DNA from: Sphingomonadaceae bacterium PASS1
GTDB taxonomy: Bacteria; Pseudomonadota; Alphaproteobacteria; Sphingomonadales; Sphingomonadaceae
Direction of reading: 5' to 3'
DNA length: 64,000 nucleotides
NCBI GenBank assembly: GCA_002255985.1
Contig: NKIR01000006.1
Span: forward strand, 1-64,000
A program made the translations under genes and the position numbers. The notes under the pieces were generated by a model. The model was not told the origin of the DNA and made no database searches. It worked only from the letters and a program-made list of their open reading frames with translations. How positions within the stretch are numbered: the first letter of the stretch is position 1; each line of letters opens with the position of its first letter. Shown here one piece after another: positions 33,210 through 41,486 of this stretch.

Positions 33210-34556
33210 ATGACTGTAAACCTCGCCAATTGGATAGCCGAGCATAAGATCGACGAGGTCGAATGCATCGTTCCCGACATTAACGGCGTGCAGCGCGGCA
33301 AGGTATTGCCGGCCAAGAAATTCCTATCGTCTGTCCGCGACAAATCGCTCCGCATTCCCGGTAGCGTCTTCATCTGCACAATCGACGGCCATTATCCCGA
33401 AGATATCGAAGACATATGGGACAAGGATCCCGACAAAATCCTGATCGCTGATCCGGACACCATCTGCGTTGCCCCTGGTTTTAAATCGCCAACAGCGTTT
33501 GTCATCGCCGACGTCCTAAATGGTGATGGAACCGATGTTGAAATCGCGCCGCGGACGATATTGAAAAAGATACTGGCTCTCTATGCCAATCGCGGGTGGA
33601 AGCCCATCATGGCGCCCGAGGTTGAATTTTATCTCGTCAGCCAGAATGTTGATCCTGATTTCCCCTTGGTTCCACCGACGGGTTCGAGCGGACGCGCGGA
33701 AACAGCAAGTCAACCTTATGGTCTCGAGGCGATGAACGAATATGAGGACATCATTGATCACATCTACGATGACTGTGAATTGATGGGTCTCGACATCGAC
33801 ACGATGATTCACGAAATGGGTGCTGCCCAGCTTGAGGTCAACTTTCTACACGGCGACCCGCTGAAGCTTGCGGATCAGGTATTTCTGTTCAAACGCGTTG
33901 TGCGGGCCGTGGCCAAACAGCATGGTGTCTATGCGACATTCATGGCCAATCCGATGGCTGGCCAACCGGGCAGCGCTATGCATATTCACCAGTCGGTGGT
34001 GGATGCTGAAACCGGACGCAATTTGTTTTCGAACGCCAATGGCCGCGACAGCGCGCTTTTCCGGAGTTACATCGCGGGGCTTGTGAAATTCATGCCACAA
34101 GTGTCACCGCTTTGGGCACCGAACGTGAACAGCTTCCGCCGGATGCGTCCCGACAGCGCTGCGCCCATTAACGTCCAATGGGGCGAAGATAACCGCAGCT
34201 GCGGTTTTCGCGTGCCGATTTCCGACAAGGCCAATCGCCGCGTCGAAAACCGTTTGCCCGGGGCTGACTCCAATCCCTATCTCGCCATGTCCGCATCCTT
34301 GGTCTGTGGTTATATCGGTATGGTGGAACGCATGATCCCGGCAAAGGCGATCACTGGCAGCGCCTATAATCGTGCGAGGACATTGCCCAGGACTTTGGAA
34401 GCGGCACTTGACCGCTTCAGCGCGTGTAAGCCCGTCCGCAACCTGATCGGCGAAGAGTTTTTCGACATCTTCTACGCCATCAAAGACTATGAATTGTTCA
34501 ATTACCAATCGGTCGTATCAAGCTGGGAACGCGAGCATTTGTTGCTGAGGGTGTGA
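33210..34556 (+). CDS. Glutamine synthetase family protein (gamma-glutamylpolyamine synthetase-like)
   Basis: A 448-residue GS-fold ligase with the N-terminal beta-Grasp (about 15-110) and the catalytic domain: FYLVSQNVD, HEMGAAQLEVNF, GSAMHIHQSVVD and NRLPGADSNPYLAM follow GS motifs. Relatives (PuuA, GlnA3-like) attach glutamate to putrescine or other amines rather than make glutamine. Its stop overlaps the next gene (TGATG). The operon with PuuB-like, aminotransferase and second GS-like genes supports an amine-catabolic role. The exact amine is unknown. Confidence 0.85.
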   Translation: MTVNLANWIAEHKIDEVECIVPDINGVQRGKVLPAKKFLSSVRDKSLRIPGSVFICTIDGHYPEDIEDIWDKDPDKILIADPDTICVAPGFKSPTAFVIADVLNGDGTDVEIAPRTILKKILALYANRGWKPIMAPEVEFYLVSQNVDPDFPLVPPTGSSGRAETASQPYGLEAMNEYEDIIDHIYDDCELMGLDIDTMIHEMGAAQLEVNFLHGDPLKLADQVFLFKRVVRAVAKQHGVYATFMANPMAGQPGSAMHIHQSVVDAETGRNLFSNANGRDSALFRSYIAGLVKFMPQVSPLWAPNVNSFRRMRPDSAAPINVQWGEDNRSCGFRVPISDKANRRVENRLPGADSNPYLAMSASLVCGYIGMVERMIPAKAITGSAYNRARTLPRTLEAALDRFSACKPVRNLIGEEFFDIFYAIKDYELFNYQSVVSSWEREHLLLRV

Positions 34557-35827
34557 TGCCTGATCGGTTGAATGACAGCTTTTACCGCGCGACCGCGAAT
34601 GGCTGGGAAACGCAGCGCCCGCTCAATTATGCTTTGGATTGCGATGTCGCTGTCATTGGCGGCGGCTTTACGGGTTTGTCTGCTGCATTAGCCTGCGCCG
34701 AAAAAGGGCTGAAGGTCGCGTTGCTTGAGGCCCGGATCATCGGCTTTGGTGCATCAGGCCGCAATGGTGGGCAGCTTATCCCCGGTTTGCGTTGGTCGAT
34801 GCGTGAAATCGACGCGGAGTTTGGGCGAGAGCGGGCAAAAGCCATATTCGATTTGGCTTGGGGCGCTGGTGCGCGCGTGCATGACCGCATCGTCAGACAT
34901 GATATCCAATGTGATCTGAAATCCGGCCATCTGGAAGCCGCCTATAAGCCGGGACATTTTGATGACATGCAGCGCGAGGCAGAATTCTTGTCACGCGAAT
35001 TTGGCTGGGATTCGGTCGAGGTTGTCGCACCTGCGGACATCAATAAGCACATCAATGGCGGCGATTATCACGGTGGCATGTATGACACCAAGGGTGGGCA
35101 TTTTCATCCTCTGAACTACGCGCTTGGATTAGCAAAAGCCTCGCTGGCAGCAGGTGTTTCGATATATGAACATACCGCTGCCCAAACACCTTTGGACAGG
35201 GGCAGCCATGTCGAGATCGCGGCTGGGACAGGATCGCTCACCGCCCGTCACTTGATTATCGCCACCGATAACTGGACGGGCGATATTGCGCCGGAACTGA
35301 GCCGCTACACTGTCCCGATCATGAACTATAATATCGCGACTGCCCCGTTGCCCAATGCAGACCAGCTTTTACCAAGCGACGCCGCGATTGCGGACAGCCG
35401 GTTTGTTCTGAACTATTTCCGCTTGAGCGCCGAAAAACGCCTGATTTTTGGTGGTGGAGAGAAATATGTTCGACGCCCGCCTGCAGACATTGCCGGATTT
35501 GTCCGAAAGCATATGGTGGAGGTCTTTCCCTCGCTTGCCCAGACAGATATCGACTATGCATGGGGAGGCGCCGTGGGCGTGACGATGAACCGGCTGCCGC
35601 ATATGGGGCGCAAGGGGAATATTTTTTATGCGCACGGCTTTTCCGGTCATGGCGCGCTGGTCACGACGGTCGCGGGCGAGGTGATGGCAGAGGCTGTGCT
35701 TGGCACCATGTCGCAGTTCGATGTCTTTGCCAGCCTGCCGCACAGCCGGTTTCCGGGCGGGAAGTGGTTGGCACAGCCGCTCGCGACCCTTGGACTGCTT
35801 TATTATGCGATGCGAGACCGACTGTGA
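34556..35827 (+). CDS. FAD-dependent oxidoreductase (gamma-glutamylputrescine oxidase-like, PuuB)
   Basis: A 423-residue DAO-family flavoenzyme. The dinucleotide-binding VAVIGGGFTGLSAALACAE (about 29-47) and GFGASGRNGGQL block are followed by the C-terminal YAHGFSGHGALVTTVAGE typical of PuuB. PuuB oxidises gamma-glutamylputrescine to the aldehyde, which fits the preceding ligase. The ATG at 34556 overlaps the ligase stop (TGATG), and the end overlaps the aminotransferase (GTGA). Other DAO substrates are possible. Confidence 0.87.
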   Translation: MPDRLNDSFYRATANGWETQRPLNYALDCDVAVIGGGFTGLSAALACAEKGLKVALLEARIIGFGASGRNGGQLIPGLRWSMREIDAEFGRERAKAIFDLAWGAGARVHDRIVRHDIQCDLKSGHLEAAYKPGHFDDMQREAEFLSREFGWDSVEVVAPADINKHINGGDYHGGMYDTKGGHFHPLNYALGLAKASLAAGVSIYEHTAAQTPLDRGSHVEIAAGTGSLTARHLIIATDNWTGDIAPELSRYTVPIMNYNIATAPLPNADQLLPSDAAIADSRFVLNYFRLSAEKRLIFGGGEKYVRRPPADIAGFVRKHMVEVFPSLAQTDIDYAWGGAVGVTMNRLPHMGRKGNIFYAHGFSGHGALVTTVAGEVMAEAVLGTMSQFDVFASLPHSRFPGGKWLAQPLATLGLLYYAMRDRL

Positions 35828-37170
35828 TAAATAGGGCCGCGATAGACGCGATGCAGGCGCGTGAGGTTGCGCGGTTTGTTGCCGCGAACCCAAAGTCGTA
35901 TGCGCATGCCCAAGGATCAAAAAGCTGGTTTCAGGGCGTTCCGTTCCATTGGATGCTGGATTGGTCCACTCCGTTCCCGATCGCCGCTCAGGAGGCGTCT
36001 GGAGCGACGCTGACGAGTGTTGACGGGCAGGTTTTTGATGACTTCTGCCTTGGCGATACCGCAAGCATGTTTGGCCATTCGCCGCAGCCATTGGTCGATG
36101 CCCTGACCGCGCAAGCGGTGCAGGGCCTGAGCTATATGCTCCCCACATCAAAGGGGGCAGAAGTGGGCGATATGCTCGCCGCGATGTTCGGACTGCCGCA
36201 ATGGCAAGTGACGACCACGGCAAGCGAGGCAAATCGCGCCGTTATTCGCTGGTGTCGCGGGCTTACTGGACGCGACAAGATTTTGATCTTCAATGGCTGT
36301 TACCATGGCGCGGTCGATGATGTTTTTGTTGATCTGCGCGATGGCAAAGCGGTCAACCGGCCAAGCTTGATCGGACAGGTGCAGGATTTGCTGCCGACCA
36401 CATTGGCAATCGAGTTTAACGATGTGGACGCACTTGCGGCGGCATTGCGTGGTGGCGACATCGCATGTGTGCTCGCTGAGCCGTTGATGACCAATATCGG
36501 CATGGTGCGTGACGCGCCGAGCTTTTTGGAGACGCTACGCGCGTTGTGTGACGAAACGGGCACAATATTGGTGCTTGATGAAACCCACACCATTTCTTCT
36601 GGCTATGGCGGGCACAGCAACACCCACGGACCAAAATCGGACATCATGGTGGTTGGGAAATCCATCGGCGGCGGCGTGCCATGTGCGGTGTATGGGTTTA
36701 CCGCCGAAATCGCGGAAAAGATGGCGGCGCTGAACCAGTCGCGCCCGCCGGGGCATAGCGGCATCGGCACGACATTGTCGGCAAATGCGCTCGCGATATC
36801 CGCAATGCACGCGATGTTGGGGCACGTCATTACGCGTGATGCTTATGCCCATATGCTGGCGACGGCTGACCGGCTGGTGTCGGGTTTAAATGCCGTGATC
36901 GCGGCGCACCAACTTGACTGGCATGTCAGCCATGTCGGCGCCCGCGTGGAACTGATATGCTCTGCTGTGCCGCCGCGTAACGGAAGCGAGGCGCGTGCCA
37001 TGATGGACCACGCGCTGGAAAGCACGATTCATTTATATCTGGCGAACCGCGGCATATTGCTGGCGCCATTCCATAATATGATGCTCGTCAGCCCAGTGAC
37101 GGCGACGGCGCAGGTCGATCGGTTGGCGTTTGAGTTGAACAATGCGCTGACTGAGCTACAAGCGTCTTAA
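35824..37170 (+). CDS. Class III aminotransferase (glutamate-1-semialdehyde aminomutase-like)
   Basis: A 448-residue PLP enzyme of fold type I. NGCYHGAVDDV (about 158), LVLDETHTISSGYGG (cofactor Asp) and VVGKSIGGGVPCAV (PLP-lysine, about 279) follow class III motifs; the GCYHG block resembles GSA-AM. The GTG at 35824 overlaps the previous stop (GTGA); the longer ORF in the track runs into the oxidase gene in another frame. It would transfer the amino group in the amine pathway, but substrate is open. Confidence 0.82.
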   Translation: MINRAAIDAMQAREVARFVAANPKSYAHAQGSKSWFQGVPFHWMLDWSTPFPIAAQEASGATLTSVDGQVFDDFCLGDTASMFGHSPQPLVDALTAQAVQGLSYMLPTSKGAEVGDMLAAMFGLPQWQVTTTASEANRAVIRWCRGLTGRDKILIFNGCYHGAVDDVFVDLRDGKAVNRPSLIGQVQDLLPTTLAIEFNDVDALAAALRGGDIACVLAEPLMTNIGMVRDAPSFLETLRALCDETGTILVLDETHTISSGYGGHSNTHGPKSDIMVVGKSIGGGVPCAVYGFTAEIAEKMAALNQSRPPGHSGIGTTLSANALAISAMHAMLGHVITRDAYAHMLATADRLVSGLNAVIAAHQLDWHVSHVGARVELICSAVPPRNGSEARAMMDHALESTIHLYLANRGILLAPFHNMMLVSPVTATAQVDRLAFELNNALTELQAS

Positions 37171-37193
37171 ACAGGGTAAGTGAAAGAGACGTC

Positions 37194-38597
37194 ATGACAA
37201 TTAAGCGGGCCAAGTCATCTGCGACCATCGCCGCACTAAGCGAGGCTGAGGCCTTTTTTGCTGCGAACCGCGATATTGACTCTGTCGAGATGATTTACAC
37301 CGACATGGGCGGCGTTCCGCGCGGCAAGCGGCTTCGCCAGCACGAGGTGCTATCGGTCTATGAAATCGGTCGCTTTTTCCCCGGCTCCATCACCGTGGTC
37401 GACATCACTGGCCAAGATACCGCTGAAACAGGCTTGGTCTGGGAGGATGGCGACGCCGACCGTTCGATGAAACCAATCCCGGGAACACTCGTCCGGACGC
37501 CATGGGCAGGTGACAATGCCGCGCAATTCATGGTCGATTTTTATGAGTTGGATGGCCAGCCACACGATCTGGACTCGCGGCATGTGTTGGGTCTGGTCGT
37601 TGATCGTTTCGCAGAAATGGGGCTGACCCCTGCATTGGCGGTCGAGCTTGAATTTTACCTGTTGGATCCGAAGCGTGCCCGTGACGGTTCCATTCGTCCA
37701 GCGCGGCCCGATTATAGCCACGAAACACCACAAATGGTTGAGGTTTATGGCCTGCGTGAATTGGATGACTTCCGGCCTTTCTTTGATGAGCTTTATGAAA
37801 CTTGCGATATTCAGGGGCTTCCATTGGAATCCGCTATATCGGAATTTGCGCCGGGGCAGTGTGAGCTGACTTTGCGTTACAAGCCCGATGTATTGCGGGC
37901 GTGTGATGATGCAATCATGTACAAACGGGTGGTGAAGGCCGTGGCGCAAGCGCATGGTCTGGAAGCGACCTTCATGGCGAAACCATTTGCTGAACAAGCA
38001 GGCTCGGGCATGCATATCCACGTGTCGATGAACGATGGCGACGGGAAAAACCTGTTTGCGTCGGATGATCCCGAAGGCACACCGATGCTGCGCCATGCCA
38101 TTGGCGGTATGATTTCAGCGGTGGGCGATTGTTTTGCGCTCTTTGCGCCGCATGCAAATAGCTACCGCCGGTTTAAGGCGAACAGCTATGCGCCCGTCGC
38201 GCCGACATGGGGCGTCAACAACCGCACGGTTTCGTTCCGGATACCGGCCGGCCCGGCGGCAAGCCGCCATGTCGAACACCGCGCATGCGGCGCTGATGCC
38301 AACCCATATCTGGCCGTGGCTGGCGTCCTTGCGGGTATCCATCACGGCATCGTCAACCAGATTGATCCCGGCCCCGCAGTCGTCGGCAATGGGTACGACC
38401 GCGACAGTTCAGGCGATGACAAGCCGCCAAGCAACTGGTTCGCTGCGGTTGACCGCTTCCATGGGTCAAAGCTGATGCGCGAATATCTGGGTGAACGCTT
38501 TGTGGACATGTTCACGATCGTCAAACGCGTCGAACAGGACCGCTATTTCGGTCAGGTCCCTTCGATCGACTATGATTGGTATTTGCGAAACGCTTAA
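37194..38597 (+). CDS. Second glutamine synthetase family protein
   Basis: A 467-residue GS-fold ligase, different from the one at 33210 (it has a longer N-terminus and GMHIHVSMNDGDGKNLFA). FYLLDPKR, SEFAPGQCELTLRY and HRACGADANPYLAVAGVL mark the catalytic domain. It starts 23 bases after the aminotransferase, so it belongs to the same operon. Having two GS-like ligases in one cluster suggests either two amine substrates or an enzyme with two different subunits. Confidence 0.84.
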   Translation: MTIKRAKSSATIAALSEAEAFFAANRDIDSVEMIYTDMGGVPRGKRLRQHEVLSVYEIGRFFPGSITVVDITGQDTAETGLVWEDGDADRSMKPIPGTLVRTPWAGDNAAQFMVDFYELDGQPHDLDSRHVLGLVVDRFAEMGLTPALAVELEFYLLDPKRARDGSIRPARPDYSHETPQMVEVYGLRELDDFRPFFDELYETCDIQGLPLESAISEFAPGQCELTLRYKPDVLRACDDAIMYKRVVKAVAQAHGLEATFMAKPFAEQAGSGMHIHVSMNDGDGKNLFASDDPEGTPMLRHAIGGMISAVGDCFALFAPHANSYRRFKANSYAPVAPTWGVNNRTVSFRIPAGPAASRHVEHRACGADANPYLAVAGVLAGIHHGIVNQIDPGPAVVGNGYDRDSSGDDKPPSNWFAAVDRFHGSKLMREYLGERFVDMFTIVKRVEQDRYFGQVPSIDYDWYLRNA

Positions 38598-38944
38598 GCG
38601 TTAGCGGCTGGAAAACGGGCGAGGATATTCTGCATTACCGCAGGGTTAAGTAGCGTGTCGAACGCGCACCCAACCATCGTGCCATCGTTCCAGACGATTT
38701 TTGCCTGAAGCGCACTGAGCCCTGGCAATGTCAGCCAGATACGCGTGCCTGCGCTCATGCCCGTCAATGCCTCGCAAGCGACCCCGGACAGCGACAGATC
38801 ACGGACGATGACGGCAAAGCCGCGCGATCCTGAAGGCCGCATTGACGCCGGAATTTTCAGCCGGACGCGCGGTGCGCTGCGGTCTTCCTGTGCTGCGTCT
38901 TCATATCGGTCGTAAGATTTTATCTGAAACGCTGATTCAACCAT
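38594..38944 (-). CDS. PilZ-domain protein
   Basis: A 116-residue protein that is almost entirely a PilZ domain. The c-di-GMP-binding RxxxR (DRSAPRVRL) and the DLSLSGVA motif (D-x-S-x-x-G) are both present, so binding is likely. The ATG at 38944 is chosen; the track ORF upstream overlaps the SRP RNA region. It is convergent with the second ligase gene (two-base stop overlap). Target partner unknown. Confidence 0.88.
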   Translation of the reverse strand: MVESAFQIKSYDRYEDAAQEDRSAPRVRLKIPASMRPSGSRGFAVIVRDLSLSGVACEALTGMSAGTRIWLTLPGLSALQAKIVWNDGTMVGCAFDTLLNPAVMQNILARFPAANA

Positions 38945-39080
38945 GGCTTTTGTTTCCGCTGTGAGGGGGCAAAGTTTATGGAATTGCGGTAAATGAACGG
39001 TTCGCGGACACGGTAAACGCACCTTAACACATTCGCTGCTGCCCCACTTGCATTTAGCCGATGTCGCGGCCATATGCGGC

Positions 39081-39172
39081 GTGGGAGTCGGATGGACGTG
39101 GCACTCGCCAACCTGGTCAGATCCTGACGGAAGCAGCCACAACGAATTCGCTGCGGGTCATCCGGCTCCTAC
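39081..39172 (+). ncRNA. ffs: Signal recognition particle RNA (4.5S-like)
   Basis: The conserved SRP RNA domain IV core ACCTGGTCAGATCC...GGAAGCAGCC is present. The ends pair well: GTGGGAGTCGGATG at the 5' side with CATCCGGCTCCTAC at the 3' side, giving a single long hairpin of about 92 bases. TTTT follows directly, as in a terminator. It is located upstream of dnaX on the plus strand; it binds Ffh for protein targeting to the membrane. Confidence 0.9.
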
Positions 39173-39233
39173 TTTTCCCCGTCTTTTGTTTTAGAAAACT
39201 TCGACAAAAGTCGGTGACCGTCCTATCATAACG

Positions 39234-41000
39234 ATGATGCCCGATTCCAATCGCCCAGAATTCGCAGAACGCGACCCGGATATGCCCGATGATGCTTTGG
39301 GACTTGGCTTGGATTTGCCGCCCTTAGCGCAACAGTCAGCGCCTGCCGCACCTGCGCCATCAGCGCCCGCATCTGCCCCGGTGAATACCGGCGGCGCGGC
39401 TTACCGCGTACTGGCCCGCAAATACCGTCCCCAAACCTTTGCCGAGCTTATCGGCCAAGATGCGATGGTGCAGACGCTTGGCAATGCGATCAAGCGCGAT
39501 CGTTTGGCGCATGCGTTTTTGATGACTGGCGTTCGCGGTGTCGGTAAAACCTCGACGGCGCGACTGATTGCCAAGGCGCTGAACTGCATTGGTATGGACG
39601 GGCAGGGCGGACCAACGATTGATCCCTGTGGCACCTGCGAGCCTTGTGTGGCGATTGCCGAAGGCCGCCATATCGACGTTATCGAAATGGATGCGGCAAG
39701 CCACACCGGTGTTGATGACGTCCGTGAGATTATTGAGGCTGTGCGCTATTCTGCCGTTTCAGCACGCTACAAAATTTACATCATCGACGAAGTCCACATG
39801 CTGTCGAAAAACGCGTTTAACGCGTTGCTGAAGACACTTGAAGAACCGCCCGGCCACGTCAAATTCCTGTTTGCGACGACTGAGGTAAACAAGGTTCCGA
39901 TTACGGTATTGTCGCGGTGCCAACGGTTCGACCTTAAGCGTATTTCCACCGCAAAACTGGCGGACCATTTCGCGGATATCGCTGCCAAAGAACATGTCGA
40001 GGCAGAGGTTGAGGCGCTGACATTGGTGGCCCAAGCCGCCGAGGGCTCGGTACGCGACGGGCTGTCGATACTCGACCAAGCGATTGCCCATGCCGACATG
40101 GAAGCTGACGGCAAGGTTACGGCGGCGCAAGTCCGCGACATGCTTGGCCTGTCGGATCGCGGCGCAATCCGTCGGTTGTTTGGCCTGATATTGGCGGGCG
40201 ATGCACAGGGCATGTTGGCAGAAGCCCGCAGTCAATATAATCTGGGCGTAGAGCCGTTGGCGATGTTTGCCGGGCTTTTGTCCGAAGTGCACCGGTTGAC
40301 GCTCGCAAAGGTTGGCGCACCGCGCGATGGCGCTTTGGATGCCGATGCTGCTGCAGTGGTGGAGGAGCATGCGGATCGTCTGTCCTTTCCAGTCCTGCAC
40401 CGTTTGTGGCAGCTGTTGCTGAAGGGGCAGGAAGAGGTCGCGCGCGCCTCTGTGCCGCTCGACGCTGCGGACATGGCGCTGTTGCGCGTTATTCATGCCG
40501 CGACACTTCCCGATCCCGGTGAGTTGGCCAAGATGATTGGGCAGGGCAGCTTTGCTGCGCCGCCGGCCTCTGCGGCCACTGGACCCAGCACGCCACCATC
40601 GGCGACCGTGCAGACGTTAATGCCAACGGATTTCCATGCGCTTTTGGATCGTTTGGCGCGCGAGGGTTTTGTCAGTCTTGAGATGACCCTGCGGGATGTT
40701 GTCCGTTTGGTTGAATATGCGCCACCGGTGTTGGCATATCAGCTGGCCGGGCCCGTTGCGCCCGGATTCGTTGCGGAACTGCGCGATGCTCTGGCGAAGG
40801 TGACCGGTACGCGCTGGGACGTCGAAGAACGCGCTGGCGAGGCTGCACCAAGCTTGTTGGAGCAAGAGCAAGCTAAGGTCGACGCTGAAAAGCACATGAT
40901 ATTGGAGTCACCTCTGGTCAAAGCAGCATTTGCTGCGTTTCCTGAGGCGGAGCTGATCGACAGCGACGCGCATGACGTGAAATGGAGTAAGAGCGCATGA
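39234..41000 (+). CDS. dnaX: DNA polymerase III subunit gamma/tau
   Basis: The 588-residue clamp-loader ATPase. A short proline/alanine-rich leader (about 1-55) precedes the AAA+ domain with GVRGVGKTSTARLIAKALN (Walker A), the CGTCEPC zinc module and the conserved FLFATTEVNKVPITVLSRCQRF stretch (sensor 1, noted by its first part). Domain III and a shorter tau-like C-terminus follow. It overlaps ybaB by four bases (ATGA), a common pair. No obvious slippery run for a programmed frameshift was noticed. Confidence 0.94.
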   Translation: MMPDSNRPEFAERDPDMPDDALGLGLDLPPLAQQSAPAAPAPSAPASAPVNTGGAAYRVLARKYRPQTFAELIGQDAMVQTLGNAIKRDRLAHAFLMTGVRGVGKTSTARLIAKALNCIGMDGQGGPTIDPCGTCEPCVAIAEGRHIDVIEMDAASHTGVDDVREIIEAVRYSAVSARYKIYIIDEVHMLSKNAFNALLKTLEEPPGHVKFLFATTEVNKVPITVLSRCQRFDLKRISTAKLADHFADIAAKEHVEAEVEALTLVAQAAEGSVRDGLSILDQAIAHADMEADGKVTAAQVRDMLGLSDRGAIRRLFGLILAGDAQGMLAEARSQYNLGVEPLAMFAGLLSEVHRLTLAKVGAPRDGALDADAAAVVEEHADRLSFPVLHRLWQLLLKGQEEVARASVPLDAADMALLRVIHAATLPDPGELAKMIGQGSFAAPPASAATGPSTPPSATVQTLMPTDFHALLDRLAREGFVSLEMTLRDVVRLVEYAPPVLAYQLAGPVAPGFVAELRDALAKVTGTRWDVEERAGEAAPSLLEQEQAKVDAEKHMILESPLVKAAFAAFPEAELIDSDAHDVKWSKSA

Positions 41001-41332
41001 AAAGCATGGAAGACATGATCAAGGCCGCCCAAGAGGCAGCTCAAAGCATTCAGCAGCAAATGGAACAAGCGCAAGCAACGCTCGACACCATTCACGTCGA
41101 AGGCCAGTCGGGCGGTGGCTTGGTGAAAGTCCGCGCAACGGCAAAAGGCCGCATCTTAAACGTAGCAATCGATGACAGCCTGATCGTTCCTGCTGACAAA
41201 ACGATGCTGGAAGACCTCATTACCGCAGCATTTAATGACGCGCGTGAAAAAGCGGATGCCGCGAGCAATGCTGAAATGGGCAAAATGTCGAGCAGCCTAC
41301 CTTTGCCTGCCGGGTTCAAACTGCCGTTTTAA
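40997..41332 (+). CDS. ybaB: YbaB/EbfC nucleoid-associated protein
   Basis: A 111-residue YbaB/EbfC DNA-binding protein. The coiled helical start (MKSMEDMIKAAQEAAQSIQQ) and the core VKVRATAKGRILNVAIDDSL are typical. It dimerises and binds DNA without strong sequence preference. The gene is coupled to dnaX. A recR gene, which commonly follows, is not present; lon is next. Confidence 0.93.
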   Translation: MKSMEDMIKAAQEAAQSIQQQMEQAQATLDTIHVEGQSGGGLVKVRATAKGRILNVAIDDSLIVPADKTMLEDLITAAFNDAREKADAASNAEMGKMSSSLPLPAGFKLPF

Positions 41333-41486
41333 TCCCGCCATTATTGGCGACATTTTCCATTAAACCCGTTTTTTCCCCAGCAAATTGCGCTTTTGGGGCC
41401 CCGATGCATTGAAAGCCTGCGCAGAGCGCTCATATTGCGTTGGAACGGGCGTGCAGCATTTTTGCGCGACCCCACTTGGAGTATCT

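Noticed and set aside
35560-35823. 5' extension of the aminotransferase ORF
   Set aside because: Out-of-frame reading of the upstream oxidase; GTG 35824 overlaps the stop and fits the family start.
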